Positions 53,876 through 62,052 of a stretch of DNA of 64,000 nucleotides are shown piece by piece. The stretch is from NCBI RefSeq assembly GCF_010671925.1, contig NZ_JAAHIH010000012.1, positions 19,536 to 83,535 on the forward strand. Reading direction: 5' to 3'. Within the stretch, counting starts at the first letter, position 1. The number at the start of each line of letters is the position of its first letter. Position numbers and translations under genes: made by a program. Under the pieces are notes generated by a model. It was given only the letters and a program-made list of their open reading frames with translations, searched no databases and was not told the origin of the DNA. Source of the DNA: Moorena sp. SIOASIH. GTDB lineage: Bacteria; Cyanobacteriota; Cyanobacteriia; Cyanobacteriales; Coleofasciculaceae.

Positions 53876-54062
53876 CCCCCCATCTCCCCATATTCCCCTC
53901 CTGGGAGGGGTTAGGGGTGGGTCCCCATCTCCCCATCTCCCCATCTCCCCATATTCCCCTCCTGGGAGGGGTTAGGGGTGGGTCCCCATCTCCCCATCTC
54001 CCCATCTCCCCATATTCCCCTCCTGGGAGGGGTTAGGGGTGGGTCCCCATCTCCCCATCTCC
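53876..54062. repeat. Tandem array of about 60-bp units with a CCCCTCCTGGGAGGGG palindrome
   Basis: Three units, each CCCCATATT + CCCCTCCTGGGAGGGG + TTAGGGGTGGGTCCCCATCT with CCCCATCT octamers. The preceding ATGATGTCAGGATAATTACCC also occurs at 34478 and, in variant form, at 59088. Confidence 0.8.
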
Positions 54063-54067
54063 CTAAT

Positions 54068-54185
54068 CCCTACTTCCAGATCGGACTATTTTCCACTAGC
54101 TGTTAGAATATTGCGGTAGCCAATGACTAATCACAATGAAGTCTAAACTCAACTATATCCTGCAATGTATTTATGGCAAGGTGTA
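54068..54185 (+). pseudogene. 5' remnant of a second cysteate synthase gene
   Basis: Matches 47166-47275: the leader (CTACTTCCAGAT, TTTTCCACTAGCTG, GGTAGCCAATGACTAATCAC) and the first codons (MKSKLNYILQC versus MKSKLKYILRC). Homology stops about where the minus-strand methyltransferase ends (54186). Leader and start codon are intact, but the frame soon enters antisense methyltransferase sequence. It records a rearranged duplicate of the pathway's first gene. Confidence 0.85.
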
Positions 54186-55121
54186 CTATTTGTTAACCCG
54201 CCCAAAATTTTCCCTGTCAATTAGTTCTTTGATTTCTCGAACGGTGGTAGCTTGAATCGCAATTCTATCCTCAATTTTTAGGGATGGATCGTAAGATGGT
54301 TGACTAGTATTCGTAATTTTTCCTCCTCCTCCAGTAGGACAAGCAATAAAAGCCACAGAGGCTAACCAGGGAAATTTAACTGAGAAATCGTCAATCCAGT
54401 TTTGGGCATAATCCCTCCAGTGGCAATCTTCAAGCAACGAAGCTAATTCGCCTTTCATAAACTCCTGACTCGTGATTCTGGGTAAGATTTTGTCGTGATA
54501 TCGAACCTCTGCATCAGAGCCAAAAGCATCTTGTATTAGTTCCAGAGCAGCGATATGATCACCTTCTTTAGCAGGGGATAAATGCTGTCCGCAATAAAGT
54601 CCATCTGGAAATAAGTGAACTGCTGCATTGCGAACAAATACCTCTAATCTTCTCAATCCTAATTCATCTCCAGTCTGACCATAAGAAGGCAAATAATCGC
54701 CAATTTTTTTGGGAGCAATAAACTGACCGGGATTGCAGATAATGCCATGCAGAAACTGAGGTTCAAAAGTGGTTTCTGTATAGGGTTCTTGTTTGAAAGC
54801 TACACCCAAGCTTTTAGTACTTTCGTAATAACACCCATTTTCTTTACAGATATTGATGCCTACTTCTACATCTTTTTCTTCTGGTTCAACAGCATAGACA
54901 ATGCAGGAACTTATTCCCCGTTTTATAGCTTCATCAACAATACGGATTGCCAATGTACCTGTTCCTGCACCGATATCAGCAATTCTAAATTCTACATCTT
55001 GTCCATACTTTAGTAACAATTCGTAAATAAACTGGGGAATCATCTTGAGCAGATAACCAGTTGCATCTGCTTTGGGAGTCAAAGGTCTATAAGAATCTCT
55101 ATTCATATCCTTCACATTCAC
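54186..55121 (-). CDS. SAM-dependent methyltransferase-like protein (311 aa)
   Basis: Rossmann-fold methyltransferase with motif I FRIADIGAGTGTLAIRIV near residue 47, acidic motif II YAVEPEEKDVEV and a motif IV of ICNPGQFI, like the NPP(Y/F) loop of HemK/RsmC-type N-methyltransferases but with one residue changed. GLRRLEVFVRNAAVHLFPDG follows. The C-terminal third (DYAQNWIDDFSVKFPWLASV) is not familiar. It ends at a rearrangement junction, where an antisense cysteate-synthase start abuts its TAG stop. It lies 48 bp downstream of another methyltransferase on the same strand. Confidence 0.75.
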   Translation of the reverse strand: MNVKDMNRDSYRPLTPKADATGYLLKMIPQFIYELLLKYGQDVEFRIADIGAGTGTLAIRIVDEAIKRGISSCIVYAVEPEEKDVEVGINICKENGCYYESTKSLGVAFKQEPYTETTFEPQFLHGIICNPGQFIAPKKIGDYLPSYGQTGDELGLRRLEVFVRNAAVHLFPDGLYCGQHLSPAKEGDHIAALELIQDAFGSDAEVRYHDKILPRITSQEFMKGELASLLEDCHWRDYAQNWIDDFSVKFPWLASVAFIACPTGGGGKITNTSQPSYDPSLKIEDRIAIQATTVREIKELIDRENFGRVNK

Positions 55122-55169
55122 CTTAAAAAAAGCTAAAAATCAATTAAATCAAAAAAGATTATCTAGGTA

Positions 55170-55934
55170 TTAATCACTATTAATCATTGTTTGAGGAATA
55201 TCTGATATTTTAACTCCTATTAATGCTAGCTCATTGAGGGAATTACCATTAACAGAAAGACGATGTTGATAAGACTGTTTAGCTTTGACTGATAAAATAC
55301 CTTCTTTAATGATGGTTGCCAACATTTTACCACCATTATGCTGGCTTTGAGTATCAAGTAAATCTTCTTTAATATTAAAAGCTATCCAGCCTCCATCAAC
55401 AATTAAATTATAGGCAAAAGCAAATCCCGAAGCCGGTAATCCTCCTGTTAGGGCAGAAGCACAGACCAAACAGTTAAACTTGGCATTTTCTAACTCATTA
55501 TGAACTTCATTAGTTACATTAGGAAATTCCTCAACATAATACTTATTATAAACATTTGGTCGTTCTCGTTTAGCTGCTTCTGCCGCTTCTATAACCACAT
55601 CTGCTCCTACAATTGAAGTGACACCTTTATCCTTAAGACATTGACCAAGTAAACCAACTCCTGCAGCTAAATCTAAAACCGATAATTCAGAAGCAAGGGA
55701 TTGGGATTTGGTAACTTCATTTATCAAAAGTTCGCTAATTATATTGTGTGTATTATACTTTAGCAAATCGACTAAAACATATTCATATAAACCAGGAATT
55801 TTGTAGGTTTGTTTATAATCTTGAATCCTCAGTTTTTGCTCTTGGTCATTTTCGGTTAAGATAAAATACTCTTCGGCTCGAATTAAATTTTCATCTGTAT
55901 TTGGAAATGTGACAGTATAACCCTTTTGTTTCAT
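55170..55934 (-). CDS. SAM-dependent methyltransferase-like protein (254 aa)
   Basis: Motif I is LSVLDLAAGVGLLGQCLKDKG near residue 84, the acidic residue is in VGADVVIEAAEAA, and motif IV is NCLVCASALTGGLPASGFAFA. A C-terminal strand region starts GGWIAFNIKEDLL. The pattern resembles the WBSCR27-like or Methyltransf_25 class. The N-terminal 80 residues (GYTVTFPNTDENLIRAEEYF) look family-specific. It is the first gene of a two-gene minus-strand pair with the 54186 gene and is divergent from the first ProX-like gene. Substrate unknown. Confidence 0.75.
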   Translation of the reverse strand: MKQKGYTVTFPNTDENLIRAEEYFILTENDQEQKLRIQDYKQTYKIPGLYEYVLVDLLKYNTHNIISELLINEVTKSQSLASELSVLDLAAGVGLLGQCLKDKGVTSIVGADVVIEAAEAAKRERPNVYNKYYVEEFPNVTNEVHNELENAKFNCLVCASALTGGLPASGFAFAYNLIVDGGWIAFNIKEDLLDTQSQHNGGKMLATIIKEGILSVKAKQSYQHRLSVNGNSLNELALIGVKISDIPQTMINSD

Positions 55935-56072
55935 TAGTTAACCTCCTGTAGAATTGTATATTTAAATGAACTTACCCCGTGGGAGCAGTATACAAATTCA
56001 CTAAACCAGATTTCAGCACAATCATAAGGTAATCCTTGAAAAGTATTCGTCTGTTCGATCAATGTTCATCTT

Positions 56073-56340
56073 CTAGACTTCTCGATATACTCCTATCAGC
56101 GCAGAAACCCTAAATCCACATAAATTATGGTAGTCAAATATAATAATACCATCTTTGGGAATCCAAACCAACTCATCCAGGCATGTCGGTGGAGTATGTT
56201 TTTCGTTGAATGTGCCCACACAGATGGCTGTATCAAAACTACCTGATGCCAAGTCCAAATTTTTTATTAATATCACCATCATCGATCTTTTTGCCAGAGA
56301 CTTGCTCTCGATGTACCTTAGTTCAGATGCTATGGCGTAG
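56073..56340 (-). pseudogene. Probable methyltransferase remnant
   Basis: The minus-strand frame reads DLASGSFDTAICVGTFNEKH, then TPPTCLDELVW and PKDGIIIFDYHN. This resembles motifs IV-V of a class I methyltransferase (the usual pattern FDxVIxVGxFxxGHxPPxALDEL ... PGGxxxF). The N-terminal SAM-binding half is absent and the end is truncated, so it appears to be a relic of a further methyltransferase next to the existing ones. Confidence 0.5.
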
Positions 56341-56379
56341 TACCTGCGACAAACTAGCAAGGCTGGAATGATAGAGATT

Positions 56380-56510
56380 AGCTTTCCTACTCCCTACTCC
56401 CTGCTCCCTGCTCCCTAAAACCCAAGACGAAGGTACCTCACCCCATTAAAAACTGCTATAGTTATGACTGAAGGTAAGACTTCATGATAAAAACCCTGGG
56501 AGAGGATTTA
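56380..56510 (+). promoter_or_regulatory. Composite repeat and conserved leader of ProX-like copy 1
   Basis: CTACTCCCTACTCCCT/GCTCCCT heptamers are followed by the tail motif GGTACCTCACCCCATTAAAA ... TGCTATAG. A leader (GTTATGACTGAAGGTAAGAC ... CCTGGGAGAGGATTTA) follows and is also found before copies 2 (59200) and 3 (62003). GGGAGAGGA is the Shine-Dalgarno for the ATG at 56511. Confidence 0.65.
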
Positions 56511-57533
56511 ATGAAACGACAAGTAAGACAACTTACGTTAGGAATGACTCTGATCGCTTGCTTAATGGGTTCAGTTGCCTGTGAATCAACGTCGTCTGTA
56601 AAAACAACTAAAGTTCGTTCTGCCCATAGTAACTGGGTCGAGGAACAGTTTCAAACCCAAATCGTCAATATTGGTCTCGAAAAACTTGGTTATGAAATCG
56701 AAGAACCGAAAGAAATAACCTATCCGATCATTTATGTGTCTGTGGCTAATGGCGAGCTAGATTATAGTACTATAAACTATGAAAAATCACATCTAGAATT
56801 CTTTAAAAATGCTGGGGGTACCAAAAAAATAGAGCGAGTTGGAGTTATTACTCCTGATGTGATCCAAGGCTATCAAATCGATAAAAAAACGGCGGAGAAA
56901 TATAACATTACTAACCTGCAACAATTTAAAGACCCAAAGATTGCGAAACTATTTGATACAGACGGCAATGGTAAAGCTAATTTAATCGGTTGTGATCCTG
57001 GTTGGTTTTGCGAAGTGATAGTCGATCATCACCTCAAAGCTTACGGATTAGAAGATACCGTTGAACACACTAGAGGACAATACATTGTGCTACTCGCCGA
57101 TGTTATGACTCGCTACAAACAAGGGGAAAGCGTTATTTACTATGCTCAGAATCCTCACTGGATATCTACAATATTAAAACCCGAACAAGATATAATTTGG
57201 TTAGAAGTTCCCTTTACCTCTCTTCCTGAATCCCAGAAAAATCTAACTGAAAAAGACACCTCTGTAGACGGAAAAAATCTTGGATTTACTGTCGATCGTC
57301 AGCGCATTGTTGCTAACAAGAAATTTTTGGCAGCTAACCCAGTTGCCAAACGTTGGTTTGAACTGGTTCAAATTCCGGTTGAGGACATTAACGTTGAAAG
57401 CCTAAAGATCAAAGAGGGTGAGAGCAGTCCAGAAGATATTCGTCGCCATGCTAAAGAGTGGGTTGAGAAGAATCAAGAGTTGTTTGATAACTGGATAGAA
57501 GAGGCAAAAAAGGCAGGAGGTGATTCTATTTAG
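56511..57533 (+). CDS. ProX/OpuAC-type betaine-binding lipoprotein (copy 1)
   Basis: Solute-binding protein of a glycine-betaine-type ABC transporter. The N-terminus MKRQVRQLTLGMTLIACLMG with lipobox SVAC predicts a lipoprotein cleaved before the Cys at about residue 25. The mature part resembles E. coli ProX: GCDPGWFCEVIVDHHLKAYG, RGQYIVLLADVMTRYKQGES, LEVPFTSLPE and IRRHAKEWVEKNQELFDNW. At the ProX aromatic-cage segment (YYTWTP) this copy has YYAQNPHW. The start at 56511 is supported by GGGAGAGGA and by conservation in all copies. No permease or ATPase is nearby. The ligand may be a betaine or a methylated taurine. Confidence 0.9.
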   Translation: MKRQVRQLTLGMTLIACLMGSVACESTSSVKTTKVRSAHSNWVEEQFQTQIVNIGLEKLGYEIEEPKEITYPIIYVSVANGELDYSTINYEKSHLEFFKNAGGTKKIERVGVITPDVIQGYQIDKKTAEKYNITNLQQFKDPKIAKLFDTDGNGKANLIGCDPGWFCEVIVDHHLKAYGLEDTVEHTRGQYIVLLADVMTRYKQGESVIYYAQNPHWISTILKPEQDIIWLEVPFTSLPESQKNLTEKDTSVDGKNLGFTVDRQRIVANKKFLAANPVAKRWFELVQIPVEDINVESLKIKEGESSPEDIRRHAKEWVEKNQELFDNWIEEAKKAGGDSI

Positions 57534-57550
57534 TTGTTGGTATTTAGTAA

Positions 57551-57824
57551 AGGGAACAGGGAATAGGGAATAGGGAGTAGGGAGTAGGGAATAGGGAGTA
57601 GGAAGTAGGGAAAAATTTTGTGTACTTAATAGCTATTAAAAACGCTAGATAATTTAAATTACATGTAAGCATTCAGCCGTGAGCTAAAAGCTCACGCGTG
57701 CGCGTTCAGCTGTCAGCCTAATCCTTAAAATAAACCTCGTTCGCGTAGCGTGCGTGGCACAGGCTTCTAGCCTGTGAAGTAGCGCATTAGCTGATAGCTA
57801 ATAGCTGCATGCTTACTAGCAATG
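57551..57824. repeat. Composite heptamer repeat and mini-element-rich gap
   Basis: (GGGAATA/GGGAGTA)n at 57556-57612 is followed by the tail TTTTGTGTACTTAATAGCTATT and AAAAACGCTAGATA (57615-57650). At 57738 a GTTCGCGTAGCG element carries a different hairpin (CACAGGCTTCTAGCCTGTG). No gene. Confidence 0.75.
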
Positions 57825-58754
57825 TTACTGTCCAGGTGGGAAATCAGCTAGTTGCTTGGCATCTGTGATTACGATTTGAGGCTTGCCATCCTGATTGGGA
57901 GGATAAAGACTAGCGGTTCCAGAAACATACACATAGCCTCGACCCGATTTAGCATAGCGGGTTTCAATTAGTCGCAAGATGGTTTGAGCTGCTTCGGAAT
58001 CCCGATCGGGAATCCAGAGATTAAACCGGTGAAATTTTGACCCAGCGTAGATCAGAGCACCATTACCAGGCCATTTATTAATCCCTCCTTGCAGGTCACA
58101 CAATACTGTGATTTGGTTGCCAGCTTTAGCCGCTTCTACGATACCATTGTAGTTTAGACGCACCGATAGCACCCTGGCTTGAGTGCCTGCGTAACGGTAG
58201 TCTTCTACCACCTGGTTTCGTAAATGCCACCAAGGAATCAGCGTGGTATAGTCTCTGCTCTTGCCACCAGCATTGGTGGCTGGATCCCAAATCCCTATGC
58301 TTTTTGCTTGAGCCTCCGCCTCCGCCTCCATAAACTCGCGGTGATAGAGGCGCGACGAGCCATATTTTACAAAATAAGGGCTCCAGCCTTCCCGCACAAT
58401 ACGCAGATTAAAATTCTCCTGCTCTCCGGCTTTGTAGATATAGCAGAGCAATCGCCCATAATTGCCCCGATGTTTATCCAGGCAAACCTCCACCGGATCG
58501 TTGGTGTCGAATTCAAGATCCACCCATACATCCTGATTGGGTATCCCTTGCTCGTTTGCCCCGAAATACTCCTTCGCCCATTTTGAGGCCAGGATGCCAG
58601 CGTTGGTTATCGGTTTACTGCCAGCGCGCTGACTTTCCTCTGTGTCAAGACAAACAAACCGAATTGATTCTTGCTCATTATCCAAGAGTATCTTGATGGT
58701 GTCACCGTCAACAACTTTGATCAGTTTGAGATTTTTGATGACTGTACCTTTCAT
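57825..58754 (-). CDS. Thermonuclease (SNase-like) family protein
   Basis: A 309-residue protein with an N-terminal staphylococcal-nuclease-like OB fold: LIKVVDGDTIKILL near residue 12 (calcium-binding Asp), IRFVCLDTEES near 31 (Arg35-type catalytic residue) and KHRGNYGRLLCYIY near 105 (second catalytic Arg). The region to about residue 165 completes the domain (GIWDPATNAGG). The C-terminal 140 residues (TLIPWWHLRNQVVEDYRYAG, VYVSGTASLYPPNQDGKPQI) include a second OB-like segment seen in some longer cyanobacterial members. No signal peptide, so probably cytoplasmic. It interrupts the series of ProX-like genes on the opposite strand and seems unrelated to them. Confidence 0.87.
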   Translation of the reverse strand: MKGTVIKNLKLIKVVDGDTIKILLDNEQESIRFVCLDTEESQRAGSKPITNAGILASKWAKEYFGANEQGIPNQDVWVDLEFDTNDPVEVCLDKHRGNYGRLLCYIYKAGEQENFNLRIVREGWSPYFVKYGSSRLYHREFMEAEAEAQAKSIGIWDPATNAGGKSRDYTTLIPWWHLRNQVVEDYRYAGTQARVLSVRLNYNGIVEAAKAGNQITVLCDLQGGINKWPGNGALIYAGSKFHRFNLWIPDRDSEAAQTILRLIETRYAKSGRGYVYVSGTASLYPPNQDGKPQIVITDAKQLADFPPGQ

Positions 58755-59248
58755 TAGCTCTCCTCTTTGTTAGTCAACCGTGAAATGAGGGATTATAATT
58801 GCTTGTTGTTTGAGGTGCAGCGCCAGAAGATATAATGGGTGTGAGATAACTGTTTTTCTGACCTTTCCTATAGGATATCATGTTTTTACAAATCTAGTTT
58901 AGTCAGTGGAGTTTTATCTCCAGTTTGATGTTGGTTAAGGCTCCTTTATTAGGGAGCAGGTAACAGGGACTAGGGAGCAGGAAAAAAATTTTGTGTACTT
59001 CATAGCTATTAAAGACGCTAGATAAGTAAAATCACACCTAAATATAACAATATAAGTAGAGTTTAGGATATAGTATTTTGGTTTATATCATGTCAGAATA
59101 CCTTTATTTAAAATCTCCACCATCTCCCCATCTCCCCATCTCCCCATCTCCCCATCTCCCCACCCTCCCTACTCCCTACCCCATTAAAAACTGCTATAGT
59201 TATGACTGACGGTAAGACTTGGTGATAAAAACCCTGGGAGAGGATTTA
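58755..59248. repeat. Composite repeats and leader of ProX-like copy 2
   Basis: GGGAGCAG/GGGACTAG heptamers, GGAAAAAAATTTTGTGTACTTC and the tail GCTATTAAAGACGCTAGATA lie at 58950-59022. The TATATCATGTCAGAATACC motif (59088) and a CCCCATCT octamer array (59117-59165) follow. The conserved CCATTAAAAACTGCTATAG plus ProX leader covers 59168-59248. No gene. Confidence 0.7.
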
Positions 59249-60271
59249 ATGAAACGACAAGTGAGACAACTTACGTTAGGAATGACTCTGATCGCTTGCT
59301 TAATGGGTTCAGTTGCCTGTGAGTCAACCTCCTCTGTAAAAAAAACTAAAGTTCGTTCTGCCCATAGTAACTGGGTCGAGGAACAGTTTCAAACCCAAAT
59401 CGTCAATATTGGTCTGGAAAAACTTGGTTATGAAATCGAAGAACCGAAAGAAATTAGCTATCCGATCATTTATGTGTCTGTGGCTAATGGCGAGCTAGAT
59501 TATAGTACTATAAACTATGAAAAATCACATCTAGAATTCTTTAAAAATGCTGGGGGTACCAAAAAAATAGAGCGAGTTGGAGTTATTACTCCTGATGTGA
59601 TCCAAGGCTATCAAATCGATAAAAAAACGGCGGAGAAATATAACATTACTAACCTGCAACAATTTAAAGACCCAAAGATTGCGAAACTATTTGATACAGA
59701 CGGCAATGGTAAAGCTAATTTAATCGGTTGTGATCCTGGTTGGTTTTGCGAAGTGATAGTCGATCATCACCTCAAAGCTTACGGACTAGAAGATACTGTT
59801 GAACACACTAGAGGACAATATATCGTGCTACTCGCCGATGTTATGACTCGCTACAAGCAAGGAGAAAGCATTTTATACTATGCGTTGTATCCTCACTGGA
59901 TATCTACAATATTAAAACCGGATCAAGATATAATTTGGTTAGAAGTTCCCTTTACCTCTCTTCCTGAATCCCAGAAAAATCTAACTGAAAAAGACACCTC
60001 TGTAAACGGAAAAAATCTTGGATTTACTGTCGATCGCCAGCGCATTGTTGCTAACAAGAAATTTTTGGCGGCTAACCCGGTGGCGAAGCGTTGGTTTGAA
60101 CTGGTTCAAATTCCCGCTGAAGACATTAATGTTGAAAGCCTAAAGATCAAAGAGGGTGAGAGCAGTCCAGAAGATATTCGTCGCCATGCTAAAGAGTGGG
60201 TTGAAAATCATCAAGAGTTGTTTGATAACTGGGTAGAAGAGTCAAAAAAGGCAGGAGGTGATTCGACCTAG
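59249..60271 (+). CDS. ProX/OpuAC-type betaine-binding lipoprotein (copy 2)
   Basis: Near-duplicate of the copy at 56511, with the same signal peptide and SVAC lipobox and only scattered substitutions (EISYP for EITYP; VKKTK for VKTTK). The most notable change is at the cage segment: YYALYPHW here, YYAQNPHW in copy 1. Other ProX landmarks are retained (GCDPGWFCE; TRYKQGESILYY). The strong nucleotide identity extends into the leader, so the duplication is recent. The GTG/ATG further upstream in the frame is not conserved as a start and is rejected in favour of 59249. Confidence 0.9.
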   Translation: MKRQVRQLTLGMTLIACLMGSVACESTSSVKKTKVRSAHSNWVEEQFQTQIVNIGLEKLGYEIEEPKEISYPIIYVSVANGELDYSTINYEKSHLEFFKNAGGTKKIERVGVITPDVIQGYQIDKKTAEKYNITNLQQFKDPKIAKLFDTDGNGKANLIGCDPGWFCEVIVDHHLKAYGLEDTVEHTRGQYIVLLADVMTRYKQGESILYYALYPHWISTILKPDQDIIWLEVPFTSLPESQKNLTEKDTSVNGKNLGFTVDRQRIVANKKFLAANPVAKRWFELVQIPAEDINVESLKIKEGESSPEDIRRHAKEWVENHQELFDNWVEESKKAGGDST

Positions 60272-60801
60272 ATTCAACCGCTTCGCCTTAAAGGGTGACA
60301 AGGGGAGTAAAGAGTAGTAGTGAAGGGGGGGTAAGCGCCGAAAGAGTCAAAAAAGATTAGGGTAGTCTATGACTAGAGAATGCAAATCTTCGCAGATCCA
60401 ACGGTTAACCCCAAGAGCCGCTCTGGGAAAACCCCGAGGAAATACAAGGATTCTACCTATACGCCCTGTCGTTTGTTAAGTAAGATTTATATTATACCAA
60501 ATTAGATCCAAATTAGATGCGATTACCCTGTACAATACACTCTGAAGCAAAGATAACTTACTCGTTCGTTTGATATAGCGGTTTTCAATTTGGTGAGGTA
60601 CAGATTACCTGGTTTTAGGGAACAGTAAAGAGGAACCAAACCGTAACCCATCCTATGAAAGTAAGAGGTAACAGGGAAAAAACCTGTGTACCTCATTATG
60701 CTAGAAACTGCTATAATAAACTCAATGGCACATATGCTTCCGACTTTATGGTTTTTAGTGCCCAAATTATGTCTATATCTTCCTATAGATGATAAGTTAA
60801 G
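60272..60801. other. Gap between ProX-like copy 2 and the amidinotransferase
   Basis: 60290-60480 is purine-rich, non-repetitive and hairpin-capable (AGCCGCTCTGGG ... ACCCCGAGG), with no gene and no relation to other window repeats. 60573-60620 carries the inverted tail motif (TATAGCGGTTTTCAATTTGG, TGAGGTAC) and 60670-60717 a direct copy (CTGTGTACCTCATTATG ... GAAACTGCTATAA). The amidinotransferase leader follows. Confidence 0.5.
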
Positions 60802-61920
60802 ATGAACAACTCCTTGATTTGTAGCTATAACGAATGGGACCCTCTCGAAGAAATAATTGTTGGAACTATTGACGGGGTTACAGCACCTGTTTTAACCCAT
60901 GATATGAAGACATTCATACGAAAGGACTACTGGAGCTTCTATCAGCAGTACGGTGGACGAACCTACCCTAAAGAATTAGTCGAGAAGGCAGCGAAAGCTC
61001 TCGATAACCTTCAAGAAGTACTCGAAGGAGAAGGTGTAATTGTACGAAGACCAGAATCTGTTGATTATGCCCATCGTATCTTTAAAACACCTTATTTTGA
61101 ATCACCAGGGTTCTTTAATGCTGATGTGAGGGATGTCTTGCTAGTTGTGGGTGACGAAATCATCGAAGCGCCCATGTCTCAAAGATGCCGCTATTTCGAG
61201 TTCTTGCGCTATCGTCCCTTAATCCAAGAATACTTCCAGCAGGGGGCACGCTGGACAGCGGCTCCCAAGCCCAAAATGTCTGATGCCCTCTACGATTGGG
61301 ACTATCCTGAAGAAGATATGGCCCTTTTCCGGGGGGAATCTACTGTGCCACATAGCGTCGGCCCTCTTAATGGTCGCTTCATTACCACCGAGTCGGAACC
61401 TTGCTTCGATGCAGCTGATTTCACTCGCTTCGGCAGAGACATTTTGGCGCAGAGAAGCCAAGTCACTAATGACTTGGGAATTCAGTGGATGCAGAGGCAT
61501 CTTGGCTCGGAGTACCAAGTCCACACAGTCAAGTTTCGTGATCCAAGCCCAATACATATCGATGCAACTTGGGTTCCCATCGGCCCAGGGCGTGTCTTGT
61601 CTTGCCCCGATCGTCCGTGCATCTCACCCGATATCCTAGAGATGTTTAAGCAGGGAGGCTGGGAGATTCTTTATCCTCCTAGAGGCGTGGCAAACGCCGA
61701 ATTTCATATGTCCAGCCGCTGGCTTTCTATGAATATTCTGATGATTGATGAGGAGCGAGTGGTTGTGGAAAAGAGTGAAGAACCAACGATCAAGTTTTTT
61801 AAAGAGATTGGACTCAAACCAATTTTGGTAGACTTTAAAGATCACTATATATTTGGTGGAGGGTTGCATTGTTCAACTTGTGATGTGCGCAGACGGGGCA
61901 CATTGAAGTCATACTTCTAA
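60802..61920 (+). CDS. Glycine amidinotransferase-like enzyme (AGAT/CyrA family)
   Basis: Transfers the amidino group of arginine to an amine. The 372-residue sequence is close to vertebrate AGAT in the catalytic half. The triad is readable as Asp in SEPCFDAADFTRFGRD near residue 200, His in DPSPIHIDATW near 251 and Cys in FGGGLHCSTCDVRRRGTLKS near 357. IGPGRVLSCPDRPC and SSRWLSMNILMID are also conserved. Where AGAT has NPMHID this protein has SPIHID, at positions I recall as lining the acceptor pocket, so glycine need not be the acceptor. Taurine (giving taurocyamine) is suggested by the cysteate/decarboxylase genes upstream. The gene sits between ProX-like copies 2 and 3. Confidence 0.92.
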   Translation: MNNSLICSYNEWDPLEEIIVGTIDGVTAPVLTHDMKTFIRKDYWSFYQQYGGRTYPKELVEKAAKALDNLQEVLEGEGVIVRRPESVDYAHRIFKTPYFESPGFFNADVRDVLLVVGDEIIEAPMSQRCRYFEFLRYRPLIQEYFQQGARWTAAPKPKMSDALYDWDYPEEDMALFRGESTVPHSVGPLNGRFITTESEPCFDAADFTRFGRDILAQRSQVTNDLGIQWMQRHLGSEYQVHTVKFRDPSPIHIDATWVPIGPGRVLSCPDRPCISPDILEMFKQGGWEILYPPRGVANAEFHMSSRWLSMNILMIDEERVVVEKSEEPTIKFFKEIGLKPILVDFKDHYIFGGGLHCSTCDVRRRGTLKSYF

Positions 61921-62052
61921 GTAGGTGGGCATAAATAAACGCAGATGGTCATGGCAGTCGGTTGAGCATAAAAGGTACTGAAGAGCCGATTTGGTATGAC
62001 TGGTTATGATTGACGGTAAGACTTAGTGATAAAAACTCTGGGAGAGGATTTC
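61921..62052 (+). promoter_or_regulatory. Conserved leader of ProX-like copy 3
   Basis: TTATGATTGACGGTAAGACTTAGTGATAAA-type leader with GGGAGAGGA, shared with copies 1 and 2. Unlike them, it is not preceded by a heptamer array, only by the end of the amidinotransferase gene. Confidence 0.6.

Noticed and set aside
56484..56510. Earlier start codons for the ProX-like proteins
   Set aside because: The upstream ATG is not conserved in the other two copies (GTG), whereas GGGAGAGGA plus ATG before MKRQVRQ is conserved and gives a proper signal peptide.
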